Shown piece by piece: positions 27,314-40,831 of a stretch of DNA of 64,000 bases. A model generated the notes under the pieces. The model had not been told where the DNA came from. It saw nothing but the letters and a program-made list of their open reading frames with translations, and did no database searches. Source of the stretch: Antedon mediterranea (Eukaryota > Echinodermata > Crinoidea > Comatulida > Antedonidae); NCBI RefSeq assembly GCF_964355755.1, contig NC_092671.1, positions 21,232,001 through 21,296,000 on the forward strand, in the 5' to 3' direction. The position numbers were made by a program, and so were the translations under genes. The first letter of the stretch is position 1, and every line of letters starts with the position of its first letter.

Positions 27314-29570
27314 TATATCTCTCTCTCTCTCGCTGATCTATCTCTCTCTTTCGCTGATCTATCTCTCTCTCTCGCTGATCTATCTGTCTCTCTCACTGAT
27401 CTGTCTCTCTTTCTCTCGCTTATCTATCTCTATCTCTCGCTGATCTATCTCTCTCTCGCTGATCTATCTCTCTCTTGCTGATCTATCTCTCTCTCGCTGA
27501 TCTATCTCTTTCTCCCTGATCTATCTCTCTCTCGGTGATCTATCTCTCTCTTTCTCTCGCTGATCTATCTCTCTGTCGCTGATCTATCTCTCTCTCGCTG
27601 ATCTATCTCTCTCTCGCTGATCTATCTCTCTCTCGCTGATCTATCTCTTTCTCGCTGATCTATCTCTCTCTCGCTGATCTATCTCTCTATCTCTCGCTGA
27701 TCTATCTCTCTGTCGCTGATCTATCTCTCTCTCGCTGATCTATCTCTCTCTCGCTGATCTATCTCTCTCTCGCTGATCCATCTCCCTCTCGCTGATCTAT
27801 CTCTCTCTCTTGCTGATCTATCTCTGTCTCCCGCAGATCTATCTCTGTCTCTCGCTGATCTATCTCTCTCTCTCGCTGATCTATCTCTCTCTCTCGCTGA
27901 TCTCTCTCTCTCTCTCTCTCGCTGATCTATCTCTCTCTCGCTGATCTCTCTCTCTCTCGCTGATCTATCTCTCTCTCGCTGATCTAACTCTCTCTCGCTG
28001 ATCTCTCTCTCTCGCTGATCTATCTCTCGCTGATCTATCTCTCTCTCTCGCTGATCTATCTCTCTCTCTCGCTGATATATCTCTCTCTCGCTGATCTATC
28101 TCTCTCTCTCTCGCTGATCTATCTCTCTCTCTCCTGTTGATCTATCTCTCTCTCTCTCTCTCGCTGATCTATCTCTCGCTGATCTATCTCTCTCTCTCTC
28201 GCTGATCTATCTCTCTCTGTCTCGCTGATCTATCTCTGTCTCGCTGATCTATCTCTCTCTCTCGCTGATCTATCTCTCTCCCTGATCTATCTCTCTCTCG
28301 CTGATCTATCTCTCACTCGCTGATCTATCTCTCTCTCGCTGATCTATCTCTGTCTGTCACTGATCTATCTCTGTCTCTCGCTGATCAATCTCTGTCTCTC
28401 GCTGATCTATCTCTCTCTCGCTGATCTATCTCTCTCTCGCTGATCTCTCTCTGTCTCTCGCTGATCTATCTCTGTCTCTCGCTGATCTATCTGTCTCTCG
28501 CTGATCTATCTGTCTCTCGCTGATCTATCTCTCTCTCGCTGATCTATCTCTCTCTCGCTGATCTATCTCTCTCTCGCTGATCTATTTCTTTCTCGCTGAT
28601 CTATCTTTCTCTCTCGCTGATCTCTCTCTCTCTCTCTCTCGCTGATCTATCTCTCTCTCGCTGATCTATCTCTCTCTTGGTGGTCTATCTCTCTCTCTCT
28701 CGCTGACCTATCTCTCTCTCGCTGATCTATCTCTCTCTCGCTGATCTATCTCTCTCTCGCTGATCTATCTCTCTCTCACTGATCTATATCTCTCTCGCTG
28801 ATCTATCTCTCTCTTGCTGATCTATCTCTCTCTCGCTGATCTATCTCTCTCTCGCAGATCTATCTCTCTCTCGCTGATCTATCTCTCTCTCTCGCTGATC
28901 TATCTCTCTCCCTGATCTATCTCTCTCTTGCTGATCTATCTCTCACTCGCTGATCTATCTCTCTCTTGCTGATCTATCTCTGTCTGTCGCTGATCTATCT
29001 CTGTCTCTCGCTGATCAATCTCTGTCTCTCGCTGATCTATCTCTCTCTCGCTGATCTATCTCTCACTCGCTGATCTATCTCTCTTTCTATCGCTGATCTA
29101 TCTCTCTCTCGCTGATCTATCTCTCTCTCGCTGATCTATCTCTCTCTCGCTGATATATATCTCTCTCTCGCTGATCTATCTCTCTCTCGCTGATCTATCT
29201 CTTTCTCGCTGATCTATCTCTCTCCTCTCGCTGATCTCTCTATCTCTCGCTGATCTATCTCTCTCTTGGTGGTCTCTCTCTCTCTCTCTCTCGCTGATCT
29301 ATCTCTCTCTCGCTGATCTATCTCTCTCGCTGATCTATCTCTCTCTCGCTGATCTATCTCTCTCTCGCTGATCTATCTCTCTCTCGCTGATCTATCTCTC
29401 TCTCGCAGATCTATCTCTCTCTCGCTGATCTATCTCTCTCTCGCTGATCCATCTCCCTCTCGCTGATCTATCTCTCTCTCTTGCTGATCTATCTCTGTCT
29501 CTCGCTGATCTATCTCTGTCTCTCGCTGATCTATCTCTCTCTCTCGCTGATCTATCTCTCTCTCTCGCTG

Positions 29571-29601
<31 letters not shown>

Positions 29602-32550
29602 GCTGATCTATCTCTCTCTCGCCGATCTCTCTCTCGCTGATCTATCTCTCTCTCGCTGATCTCTCTCTTTTGCTGATCTATCTCTCGCTGATCTATCTCT
29701 CTCTCTCGCTGATCTATCTCTCTCTCTCTCTCGCTGATATATCTCTCTCTCGCTGATCTATCTCTCTCTCTCGCTGATCTATCTCTCTCTCCTGCTGATC
29801 TATCTCTATCTCTCTCTCTCTCGCTGATCTATCTCTCGCTGATCTATCTCTCTCTCTCGCTGATCTATCTCTCTCTGTCTCGCTGATCTATCTCTGTCTC
29901 GCTGATCTATCTCTCTCGCTGATCTATCTCTCGCTGATCTTCTCTCGCTGATCTATTTCTCTCTCTCGCTGATATATCTCTCTCTCGCTGATCTATCTCT
30001 CTCTCTCCTGCTGATCTATCTCTCTCTCTCGCTGATCTATCTCTCGCTGATCTATCTCTCTCTCTCTCTCTCTCTCGCTGATCTAACTCTCTCTGTCTCG
30101 CTGATCTATCTCTGTCTCGCTGATCTATCTTTCTCTCTCGCTGATCTATCTCTCTCCCTGATCTATCTCTCTCTCGCTGATCTATCTCTCACTCGCTGAT
30201 CTATCTCTCTCTCGCTGATCTATCTCTGTCTGTCGCTGATCTATCTCTGTCTCTCGCTGATCAATCTCTGTCTCTCGCTGATCTATCTCTCTCTCGCTGA
30301 TCTATCTCTCTCTCGCTGATCTATCTCTCTCTCTCTCTCGCTGATCTATCTCTCTCTCGCTGATCTATCTCTCTCTCGCTGATATATATCTCTCTCTCGC
30401 TGATCTATCTCTCTCTCGCTGATCTATCTCTCTCTCGCTGATCTATCTCTCTCTCGCTGATCTATCTCTCTCTCGCTGATCTATCTCCTACTCCCTGATC
30501 TATCTCTCTCTCGCTGATCTATCTCTCTCTCGCTGATCTATCTCTCTCTCTCGCTGATCTATCTCTCTCTCGCTGATCTATCTCTCTCTCGCTGATCTAT
30601 CTCTCTCTCGCTGAACTATCTCTCTCACGCTGATCCATCTCTCTCTCGCTGATCTATCTCTCTCTCGCTGATCTATCTGTCTCTCTCGCTGATCTATCTC
30701 TCTCTCGCTGATCTATCTCTCTCTCGCTGATCTATCTCTCTCTCGCTGATCTATCTCTTTCTCGCTGATCTATCTTTCTCTCTCGCTGATCTCTCTCTCT
30801 CTCGCATATCTATCACTCTCTCGCTGATCTCTCTCTCTCTCCCTGATCTATCTCTCTCTCTCGCTGATCTATCTCTCTCTCGCTGATCTATCTCTCTCTC
30901 GCTGATCTATCTCTCTCTCGCTGATCTATCTATCTCTTGCTGATCTATCTCTCTCTCGCTGATCTATCTCTCTCTCGCTGATCTCTCTCGCTGATCTATC
31001 TTTTTCTCGCTGATCTATCTCTCTCTCGCTGATCTATCTGTCTCTCGCTGATCTATCTGTCTCTCACTGATCTATCTCTCTCTCGCTGATCCATCTCTCT
31101 CTCGCTGATCTATCTCTCTCTCGCTGATATATCTCTCTCTCTCGCTGATTTATCACTCTCTCGCTGATCTATCTCTCTCTCGCTGATCTTTCTCTTTCTC
31201 TCGCTTTTCTATCTCTCTCTCTCTCGCTGATCTAACTCTCTCTCTCTCGCTGATCCATCTCTCTCTCTCTCGCTAATCTATCTATCTCTCTCTCTCTCGC
31301 TGATATATCTCTCTCTCTCTCTCGCTGATCTATCTCTCTCTTTCGCTGATCTCTGTCGCTGATCTATCTGTCTCTCTCACTGATCTGTCTCTCTTTCTCT
31401 CGCTTATCTATCTCTATCTCTCGCTGATCTATCTCTCTCTCACTGATCTATCTCTCTCTTGCTGATCTATCTCTCTCTCGCTGATCTATCTCTTTCTCGC
31501 TGATCTATCTCTCTCTCGGTGATCTATCTCTCTCTCTCTCTCTCGCTGATCTATCTCTCTGTCGCTGACCTATCTCTCTCTCGCTGATCTATCTCTCTCT
31601 CGCTGATCTATCTCTTTCTCGCTGATCTATCTCTCTCTCGGTGATCTATCTATCTCTCTCTCTCTCTCTCTCGCTGATCTATCTCTCTGTCGCTGATCTA
31701 TCTCTCTGTCGCTGATCTATCTCTCTCTCGCTGATCTATCTCTCTCTCGCTGATCCATCTTCCTCTCGCTGATCTATCTCTCTCTCTTGCTGATCTATCT
31801 CTGTCTCTCGCTGATCTATCTCTGTCTCTCGCTGATCTATCTCTCTCTCTCGCTGATCTATCTCTCTCTCTCGCTGATCGCTCTCTCTCTCTCTCTCGCT
31901 GATCTATCTCTCTCTCGCTGATCTCTCTCTCTCTCTCTCTCGCTGATCTATCTCTCTCTCGCTGATCTCTCTCTCTCGCTGATCTATCTCTCGCTGATCT
32001 ATCTCTCTCTCTCGCTGATCTATCTCTCTCTCTCGCTGATATATCTCTCTCTCTCGCTGATCTATCTCTCTCTCTCGCTGATCTATCTCTCTCTCTCCTG
32101 TTGATCTATCTCTCTCTCTCTCTCGCTGATCTATCTCTCGCTGATCTATCTCTCTCTCTCTCTCTCTGATCTATCTCTCTCTGTCTCGCTGATCTATCTC
32201 TGTCTCGCTGATCTATCTCTCTCTCTCGCTGATCTATCTCTCTCCCTGATCTATCTCTCTCTCGCTGATCTATCTCTCACTCGCTGATCTATCTCTCTCT
32301 CGCTGATCTATCTCTCTCCCTGATCTATCTCTCTCTCGCTGATCTATCTCTCACTCGCTGATCTATCTCTCTCTCGCTGATCTATCTCTGTCTCTCGCTG
32401 ATCAATCTCTGTCTCTCGCTGATCTATCTCTCTCTCGCTGATCTATCTCTCTCTCGCTGATCTCTCTCTGTCTCTCGCTGATCTATCTCTGTCTCTCGCT
32501 GATCTATCTGTCTCTCGCTGATCTATCTGTCTCTCGCTGATCTATCTGTC
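13750..32550. repeat. Satellite A: about 9.4-kb higher-order repeat, two tandem copies
   Basis: Copy 1 is about 13750-23150 and copy 2 about 23150-32550. Paired markers are CTGTTGATC 13780/23196, CTTTTGCTGATATAT 14011/23425, TCCTACTCCCTG 14835/24253 and 21001/30486, GATATTTTTCTG 15676/25136, GGTGGTCT 19186/28679, and GCATATCTATC 21319/30803. Offsets run from 9414 to 9493, drifting only where CT tracts differ. After about 23100 and 32550 the two ends no longer match, which marks the end of the duplication. It encloses a 3.5-kb unit plus the segment that opens the window, so it is a compound of smaller higher-order repeats. An assembly duplication cannot be excluded from sequence alone. Confidence 0.82.
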
Positions 32551-32637
32551 TCTCTCGCTGATCTATCTCTCTCTCGCTGATCTATCTCTCTCTCGCTGAT
32601 CTATCTCTTTCTCGCTGATCTATCTTTCTCTCTCGCT

Positions 32638-32639
<2 letters not shown>

Positions 32640-32683
<44 letters not shown>
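32640..32683. repeat. Pure (TC)n tract, 44 nt
   Basis: An uninterrupted TC run inside a satellite A unit, expanded from the usual 9-10 nt. The paralogous position in the related block is the 96-nt tract at 37397, so the same locus differs about two-fold in length between copies. Confidence 0.95.
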
Positions 32684-32688
<5 letters not shown>

Positions 32689-33655
32689 TCTATCTCGCTC
32701 TCTCTCTCTCTCTCGCTGATCTATCTCTCTCTGTCTCGCTGATCTATCTCTGTCTCGCTGATCTATCTCTCTCGCTGATCTATCTCTCGCTGATCTATCT
32801 CTCTCTCTCGCTGATCTATTTCTCTCTCTCGCTGATATATCTCTCGCTGATCTATCTCTCTCTCTTTCTCTCTCTCTCTCACTGATCTATCTCTCTCTGT
32901 CTCGCTGATCTATCTCTGTCTCGCTGATCTATCTCTCTCTCTCTCGCTGATCTATCTCTCTCTCTCGCTGATCTATCTCTCTCCCTGATCTATCTCTGTC
33001 TGTCGCTGTTCTATCTCTGTCTCTCGCTGATCAATCTCTGTCTCTCGCTGATCTATCTCTTTCTCGCTGATCTATCTCTCTCTCGCTGATCTATCTCTCT
33101 CTCTCTCTCTCTCTCGCTGATCTATCTCTCTCTCGCTGATCTATCTCTCTCTCGCTGATATATATCTCTCTCTCGCTGATCTATCTCTCTTTCGCTGATC
33201 TATCTCTCTCTCTCGCTGATCTATCTCTCTCTCGCTGATCTATCTCTCTCTCGCTGATCTATCTCCTACTCCCTGATCTATCTCTCTCTCGCTGATCTAT
33301 CTCTTTCTCGCTGATCTATCTTTCTCTCGCTGATCTATCTCTCTCGCTGATCTATCTCTCTCTCGCTGAACTATCTCTCTCACGCTGATCCATCTCTCTC
33401 TCTCGCTGATCTATCTCTCTCTCGCTGATCTATCTCTCTCTCGCTGATCTATCTCTCTCTCGCTGATCTATCTCTCTCTCGCTGATCTATCTCTCTCTCG
33501 CTGATCTCTCTCCTCTATCTCTCTCTCGCTGATCTATCTCTCTCTCGCTGATCTATCTCTCTCTTGCTGATCTCTCGCTGATCTATCTCTCTCTCGCTGA
33601 TCTATCTCTCTCTCGCTGATGTATCTCTCTCTCGCTGATCTATCTCTCTCTCGCT

Positions 33656-34630
33656 GATCAATCTCTCTTTCGCTGATCCATCTCTCTCTCTCGCTGATCC
33701 ATCTCTCTCTCGCTGATCCATCTGTCTCTCGCTGATCCATCTCTCTCTGTCTCGCTGATCTATCTCTGTCTCGCTGATCTATCTCTCTCTCTCGCTGATC
33801 TATCTCTCTCTCTGGCTGATCTATCTCTCTCTCTGATCTATCTCTCTCTCTCGCTGATCTATCTCTCTCACTGATCTATCTCTCTCTCGCTGATCTATCT
33901 CTCTCTCTCGCTGATCTATCTGTCTCTCGCTGATCTATCTCTCTCTCGCTGATCTCTCTCTCTCTCTCTCGCTGATCTCTCTGTCTCTCGCTGATCTATC
34001 TCTCTCTCTCTCTCTCTCTCGATGATCTATCTCTCTCTCTCTCTCGCTGATCTATCTCTCTCTCTCGCTGATCTATCTCTCTCTCTCTCGCTGATCTATC
34101 TCTCTCACTGATCTATCTCTCTCTCGCTGATCTATCTCTCTCTCGCTGATCTATCTGTCTCTCGCTGATCTATCTCTCTCTCGCTGATCTATCTCTCTCT
34201 CTCGCTGATCTCTCTGTCTTTCGCTGATCTATCTCTCTCTCTCGATGATCTATCTCTCTCTCTCGCTGATCTATCTCTCTCTCTCGCTGATCTATCTCTC
34301 TCTCGCTGATCTATCTCTCTCTCGCTGATCCATCTCTCTCTCTCGCTGATCTCTCTCTCCTCGCTGATCTATCTCTCTCTCGCTGATCTATCTCTCTCTC
34401 GCTGATCTATCTCTCTCTCGTTGATCTATCTCTCTCTCGCTGAACTATCTCTCTCACGCTGATCCATCTCTCTCTCGCTGATCTATCTCTCTCTCGCTGA
34501 TCTATCTCTCTCTCGCTGAACTATCTCTCTCTCGCTGATCTATCTCTCTCTCGCTGATCTATCTCTCTCTCTCGCTGATCTATCTCTCTCTCTCTCTCGC
34601 TGATCTATCTCTCTCTCTCTCGTTGATCTA

Positions 34631-34661
<31 letters not shown>

Positions 34662-34756
34662 TCTATCTCTCTCTCGCTGATCTATCTCTCTCTCGCTGAT
34701 CTATCTATCTCTCGCTGATCTACCTCTCTCTCCCAGATCTATCTCTCTCTCGCTGA

Positions 34757-34797
<41 letters not shown>

Positions 34798-36425
34798 ATG
34801 ATCTATCTCTGTCTCTCGCTGATCTATCTCTGTCTCTCGCTGATCTATCTCTCTCTCGCTGATCTCTCTCGCTGATCTATCTTTCTCTCGCTGATCTCTC
34901 TCTCTCTCACTGATCTATCTCTCTCTCGCTGATCTCTCTCTCTCGCTGATCTATCTCTCGCTGATCTATCTCTCTCTCTCGCTGATCTATCTCTCTCTCT
35001 CGCTGATATATCTCTCTCTCTCGCTGATCTATCTCTCTCTCTCGCTGATCTATCTCTCTCTCTCCTGTTGATCTATCTCTCTCTCTCTCGCTGATCTATC
35101 TCTCGCTGATCTATCTCTCTCTCTCTCTCGCTGATCTATCTCTCTCTGTCTCGCTGATCTATCTCTGTCTCGCTGATCTATCTCTCTCTCTCGCTGATCT
35201 ATCTCTCTCCCTGATCTATCTCTCTCTCGCTGATCTATCTCTCACTCGCTGATCTATCTCTCTCTCGCTGATCTATCTCTCTCCCTGATCTATCTCTCTC
35301 TCGCTGATCTATCTCTCACTCGCTGATCTATCTCTCTCTCGCTGATCTATCTCTGTCTCTCGCTGATCAATCTCTGTCTCTCGCTGATCTATCTCTCTCT
35401 CGCTGATCTATCTCTCTCTCGCTGATCTCTCTCTGTCTCTCGCTGATCTATCTCTCTCTCGCTGATCAATCTCTCTTTCGCTGATCCATCTCTCTCTCGC
35501 TGATCCTCTCGCTGATCCATCTGTCTCTCGCTGATCCATCTCTCTCTGTCTCGCTGATCTATCTCTGTCTCGCTGATCTATCTCTCTCTCTCGCTGATCT
35601 ATCTCTCTCTCTGGCTGATCTATCTCTCTCTCTGATCTATCTCTCTCTCTCGCTGATCTATCTCTCTCACTGATCTATCTCTCTCTCGCTGATCTATCTC
35701 TCTCTCTCGCTGATCTATCTGTCTCTCGCTGATCTATCTCTCTCTCGCTGATCTATCTCTCTCTCTCTCGCTGATCTCTCTGTCTCTCGCTGATCTATCT
35801 CTCTCTCTCTCTCTCTCTCTCGATGATCTATCTCTCTCTCTCTCTCGCTGATCTATCTCTCTCTCTCGCTGATCTTCTCTCTCGCTGATCTATCTCTCTC
35901 ACTGATCTATCTCTCTCTCGCTGATCTATCTCTCTCTCGCTGATCTATCTGTCTCTCGCTGATCTATCTCTCTCTCGCTGATCTATCTCTCTCTCTCGCT
36001 GATCTCTCTGTCTTTCGCTGATCTATCTCTCTCTCTCGATGATCTATCTCTCTCTCTCGCTGATCTATCTCTCTCTCTCGCTGATCTATCTCTCTCTCGC
36101 TGATCTATCTCTCTCTCGCTGATCCATCTCTCTCTCTCGCTGATCTCTCTCTCTCTCGCTGATCTATCTCTCTCTCGCTGATCTATCTCTCTCTCGCTGA
36201 TCTATCTCTCTCTCGTTGATCTATCTCTCTCTCGCTGAACTATCTCTCTCACGCTGATCCATCTCTCTCTCGCTGATCTATCTCTCTCTCGCTGATCTAT
36301 CTCTCTCTCGCTGAACTATCTCTCTCTCGCTGATCTATCTCTCTCTCGCTGATCTATCTCTCTCTCTCGCTGATCTATCTCTCTCTCTCTCTCGCTGATC
36401 TATCTCTCTCTCTCTCGTTGATCTA

Positions 36426-36456
<31 letters not shown>

Positions 36457-36551
36457 TCTATCTCTCTCTCGCTGATCTATCTCTCTCTCGCTGATCTATC
36501 TATCTCTCGCTGATCTACCTCTCTCTCCCAGATCTATCTCTCTCTCGCTGA

Positions 36552-36590
<39 letters not shown>

Positions 36591-37245
36591 ATGATCTATC
36601 TCTGTCTCTCGCTGATCTATCTCTGTCTCTCGCTGATCTATCTCTCTCTCGCTGATCTCTCTCGCTGATCTATCTTTCTCTCGCTGATCTCTCTCTCTCT
36701 CACTGATCTATCTCTCTCTCGCTGATCTCTCTCTCTCGCTGATCTATCTCTCGCTGATCTATCTCTCTCTCTCGCTGATCTATCTCTCTCTCTCGCTGAT
36801 ATATCTCTCTCTCTCGCTGATCTATCTCTCTCTCTCGCTGATCTATCTCTCTCTCTCCTGTTGATCTATCTCTCTCTCTCTCGCTGATCTATCTCTCGCT
36901 GATCTATCTCTCTCTCTCTCTCGCTGATCTATCTCTCTCTGTCTCGCTGATCTATCTCTGTCTCGCTGATCTATCTCTCTCTCTCGCTGATCTATCTCTC
37001 TCCCTGATCTATCTCTCTCTCGCTGATCTATCTCTCACTCGCTGATCTATCTCTCTCTCGCTGATCTATCTCTCTCCCTGATCTATCTCTCTCTCGCTGA
37101 TCTATCTCTCACTCGCTGATCTATCTCTCTCTCGCTGATCTATCTCTGTCTCTCGCTGATCAATCTCTGTCTCTCGCTGATCTATCTCTCTCTCGCTGAT
37201 CTATCTCTCTCTCGCTGATCTCTCTCTGTCTCTCGCTGATCTATC
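33656..37245. repeat. Satellite A: about 1.8-kb tandem duplication
   Basis: Two copies, 33656-35463 and 35464 to about 37245, begin at GATCAATCTCTCTTTCGC (33656 and 35464). Inside them, GGCTGATC is at 33814 and 35613 (1799 bp) and CCCAGATCT is at 34732 and 36528 (1796 bp). A third, shorter relative starts at 38509 with the same first marker and has its CCCAGAT unit at 39631. The copies differ by a few CT-tract length changes and by small deletions, for example GATCCTCTCG near 35500. Confidence 0.82.
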
Positions 37246-37394
37246 TCTGTCTCTCGCTGATCTATCTGTCTCTCGCTGATCTATCTGTCTCTCGCTGATC
37301 TATCTGTTTCCCTCGCTGATCTATCTCTCTCTCGCTGATCTATCTGTCTCTCGCTGATCTATCTCTTTCTCGCTGATCTATCTTCTCTCTCGCT

Positions 37395-37497
<103 letters not shown>

Positions 37498-38845
37498 TCT
37501 ATCTCGCTCTCTCTCTCTCGCTGATCTATCTCTCTCTGTCTCGCTGATCTATCTCTGTCTCGCTGATCTATCTCTCTCGCTGATCTATCTCTCGCTGATC
37601 TATCTCTCTCTCTCGCTGATCTATTTCTCTCTCTCGCTGATATATCTCTCTCTCGCTGATCTATCTCTCTCTCTCCTGCTGATCTATCTCTCTCTCTCGC
37701 TGATCTATCTCTCGCTGATCTATCTCTCTCTCTTTCTCTCTCTCTCTCACTGATCTATCTCTCTCTGTCTCGCTGATCTATCTCTGTCTCGCTGATCTAT
37801 CTCTCTCTCTCTCGCTGATCTATCTCTCTCTCTCGCTGATCTATCTCTCTCCCTGATCTATCTCTGTCTGTCGCTGTTCTATCTCTGTCTCTCGCTGATC
37901 AATCTCTGTCTCTCGCTGATCTATCTCTTTCTCGCTGATCTATCTCTCTCTCGCTGATCTATCTCTCTCTCTCTCTCTCGCTGATCTATCTCTCTCTCGC
38001 TGATCTATCTCTCTCTCGCTGATATATATCTCTCTCTCGCTGATCTATCTCTCTTTCGCTGATCTATCTCTCTCTCGCTGATCTATCTCTCTCTCGCTGA
38101 TCTATCTCTTTCTCGCTGATCTATCTCTCTCTCGCTGATCTATCTCTCTCTCGCTGATCTATCTCTCTCTCGCTGATCTATCTCTCTCTCGCTGATCTAT
38201 CTCTCTCTCGCTGATATATATCTCTCTCTCGCTGATCTATCTCTCTTTCGCTGATCTATCTCTCTCTCGCTGATCTATCTCTCTCTCGCTGATCTATCTC
38301 TCTCTCGCTGATCTATCTCTCTCTCGCTGATCTATCTCTCTCTCGCTGATCTCTCTCCTCTATCTCTCTCTCGCTGATCTATCTCTCTCTCGCTGATCTA
38401 TCTCTCTCTTGCTGATCTATCTCTCTCTCGCTGATCTATCTCTCTCTCGCTGATCTATCTCTCTCTCGCTGATGTATCTCTCTCTCGCTGATCTATCTCT
38501 CTCTCGCTGATCAATCTCTCTTTCGCTGATCCATCTCTCTCTCGCTGATCCATCTCTCTCTCGCTGATCCATCTGTCTCTCGCTGATCCATCTCTCTCTG
38601 TCTCGCTGATCTATCTCTGTCTCGCTGATCTATCTCTCTCTCTCGCTGATCTATCTCTCTCTCTCGCTGATCTATCTCTCTCTCTGATCTATCTCTCTCT
38701 CTCGCTGATCTATCTCTCTCACTGATCTATCTCTCTCTCGCTGATCTATCTCTCTCTCTCGCTGATCTATCTGTCTCTCGCTGATCTATCTCTCTCTCGC
38801 TGATCTATCTCTCTCTCTCTCGCTGATCTCTCTGTCTCTCGCTGA

Positions 38846-38885
<40 letters not shown>

Positions 38886-39912
38886 ATCTATCTCTCTCTC
38901 TCTCGCTGATCTATCTCTCTCTCTCGCTGATCTATCTCTCTCTCTCTCTCTCGCTGATCTATCTCTCTCACTGATCTATCTCTCTCTCGCTGATCTATCT
39001 CTCTCTCGCTGATCTATCTGTCTCTCGCTGATCTATCTCTCTCTCGCTGATCTATCTCTCTCTCTCGCTGATCTCTCTGTCTTTCGCTGATCTATCTCTC
39101 TCTCTCTCGATGATCTATCTCTCTCTCTCTCGCTGATCTATCTCTCTCTCTCGCTGATCTATCTCTCTCTCGCTGATCTATCTCTCTCTCGCTGATCCAT
39201 CTCTCTCTCTCGCTGATCTCTCTCTCTCTCGCTGATCTATCTCTCTCTCGCTGATCTATCTCTCTCTCGCTGATCTATCTCTCTCTCGTTGATCTATCTC
39301 TCTCTCGCTGAACTATCTCTCTCACGCTGATCCATCTCTCTCTCGCTGATCTATCTCTCTCTCGCTGATCTATCTCTCTCTCGCTGAACTATCTCTCTCT
39401 CGCTGATCTATCTCTCTCTCGCTGATCTATCTCTCTCTCTCGCTGATCTATCTCTCTCTCTCTCTCGCTGATCTATCTCTCTCTCTCTCGTTGATCTATC
39501 TCTCTCTCTCTCTCTCTCTCGCTGATCCTCTCTCGCTGATCTATCTCTCTCTCGCTGATCTATCTCTCTCTCGCTGATCTATCTCTCTCTCTCGCTGATC
39601 TATCTATCTCTCGCTGATCTACCTCTCTCTCCCAGATTTATCTCTCTCTCGCTGATCTATCTCTCTCTCTCTCTCTCTCTCTCTTGATGATCTATCTCTG
39701 TCTCTCGCTGATCTATCTCTGTCTCTCGCTGATCTATCTCTCTCTCGCTGATCTCTCTCGCTGATCTATCTTTCTCTCGCTGATCTCTCTCTCTCTCGCT
39801 GATCTATCTCCTCTCTCGCTGATCTTCTCTCGCTGATCTATCTCTCTCTCGCTGATCTATCTATCTCTCGCTGATCTACCTCTCTCTCCCAGATCTATCT
39901 CTCTCTCGCTGA

Positions 39913-39947
<35 letters not shown>

Positions 39948-40796
39948 ATGATCTATCTCTGTCTCTCGCTGATCTATCTCTGTCTCTCGCTGATCTATCT
40001 CTCTCTCGCTGATCTCTCTCGCTGATCTATCTTTCTCTCGCTGATCTATCTCTCTCTCGCTGATCTATCTGTCTCTCGCTGATCTATCTGTCTCTCGCTG
40101 ATCTATCTCTCTCTCGCTGATCCATCTCTCTCTCGCTGATCTATCTCTCTCTCTCGCTGATCTATCTCTCTCTCGCTGATCTATCTCTCTCTCCCTGATC
40201 TATCTCTCTCTCGCTGATCTATCTCTCTCTCTCTCTCTTGATGATCTATCTCTGTCTCTCGCTGATCTATCTCTGTCTCTCGCTGATCTATCTCGCTCTC
40301 ACTGATCTATCTCTCTCTCGCTGTTCTATCTCTCTCTCGCAGATCTATCTCTCTCTCTCGCTGATCTATCACTCTCTCGCTGATCTCTCTTTCTCTCGCT
40401 GATCTATCTCTCTCTCTCGCTGATCTATCTCTCTCTCTCGCTGATATATCTCTCTCTCGCTGATCTATCTCTCTCTCGCTGATCTATCTCTCTCTCTCGC
40501 TGATCTCTCTCGCTGATCTATCTTTTTCTCGCTGATCTATCTCTCTCTCTCGCTGATCTATCTGTCTCTCGCTGATCTATCTGTCTCTCACTGATCTATC
40601 TCTCTCTTGCTGATCCATCTCTCTCTCGCTGATCTATCTCTCTCTCGCTGATCTATCTCTCTCTCGCTGATATATATCTCTCTCTCTCGCTGATCTATCA
40701 CTCTCTCGCTGATCTATCTCTCTCGCTGATCTATCTCTTTCTCTCGCTTATCTATCTCTGTCTCTCTCGCTGATCTAACTCTCTCTCTCTCGCTGA

Positions 40797-40831
<35 letters not shown>

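Noticed and set aside
33534-33740. Reverse-strand frame rich in Arg-Glu-Ser repeats, resembling an RS-type low-complexity protein
   Set aside because: It is the complement of satellite A units; the likeness to RS domains follows from GAGA-type codons.
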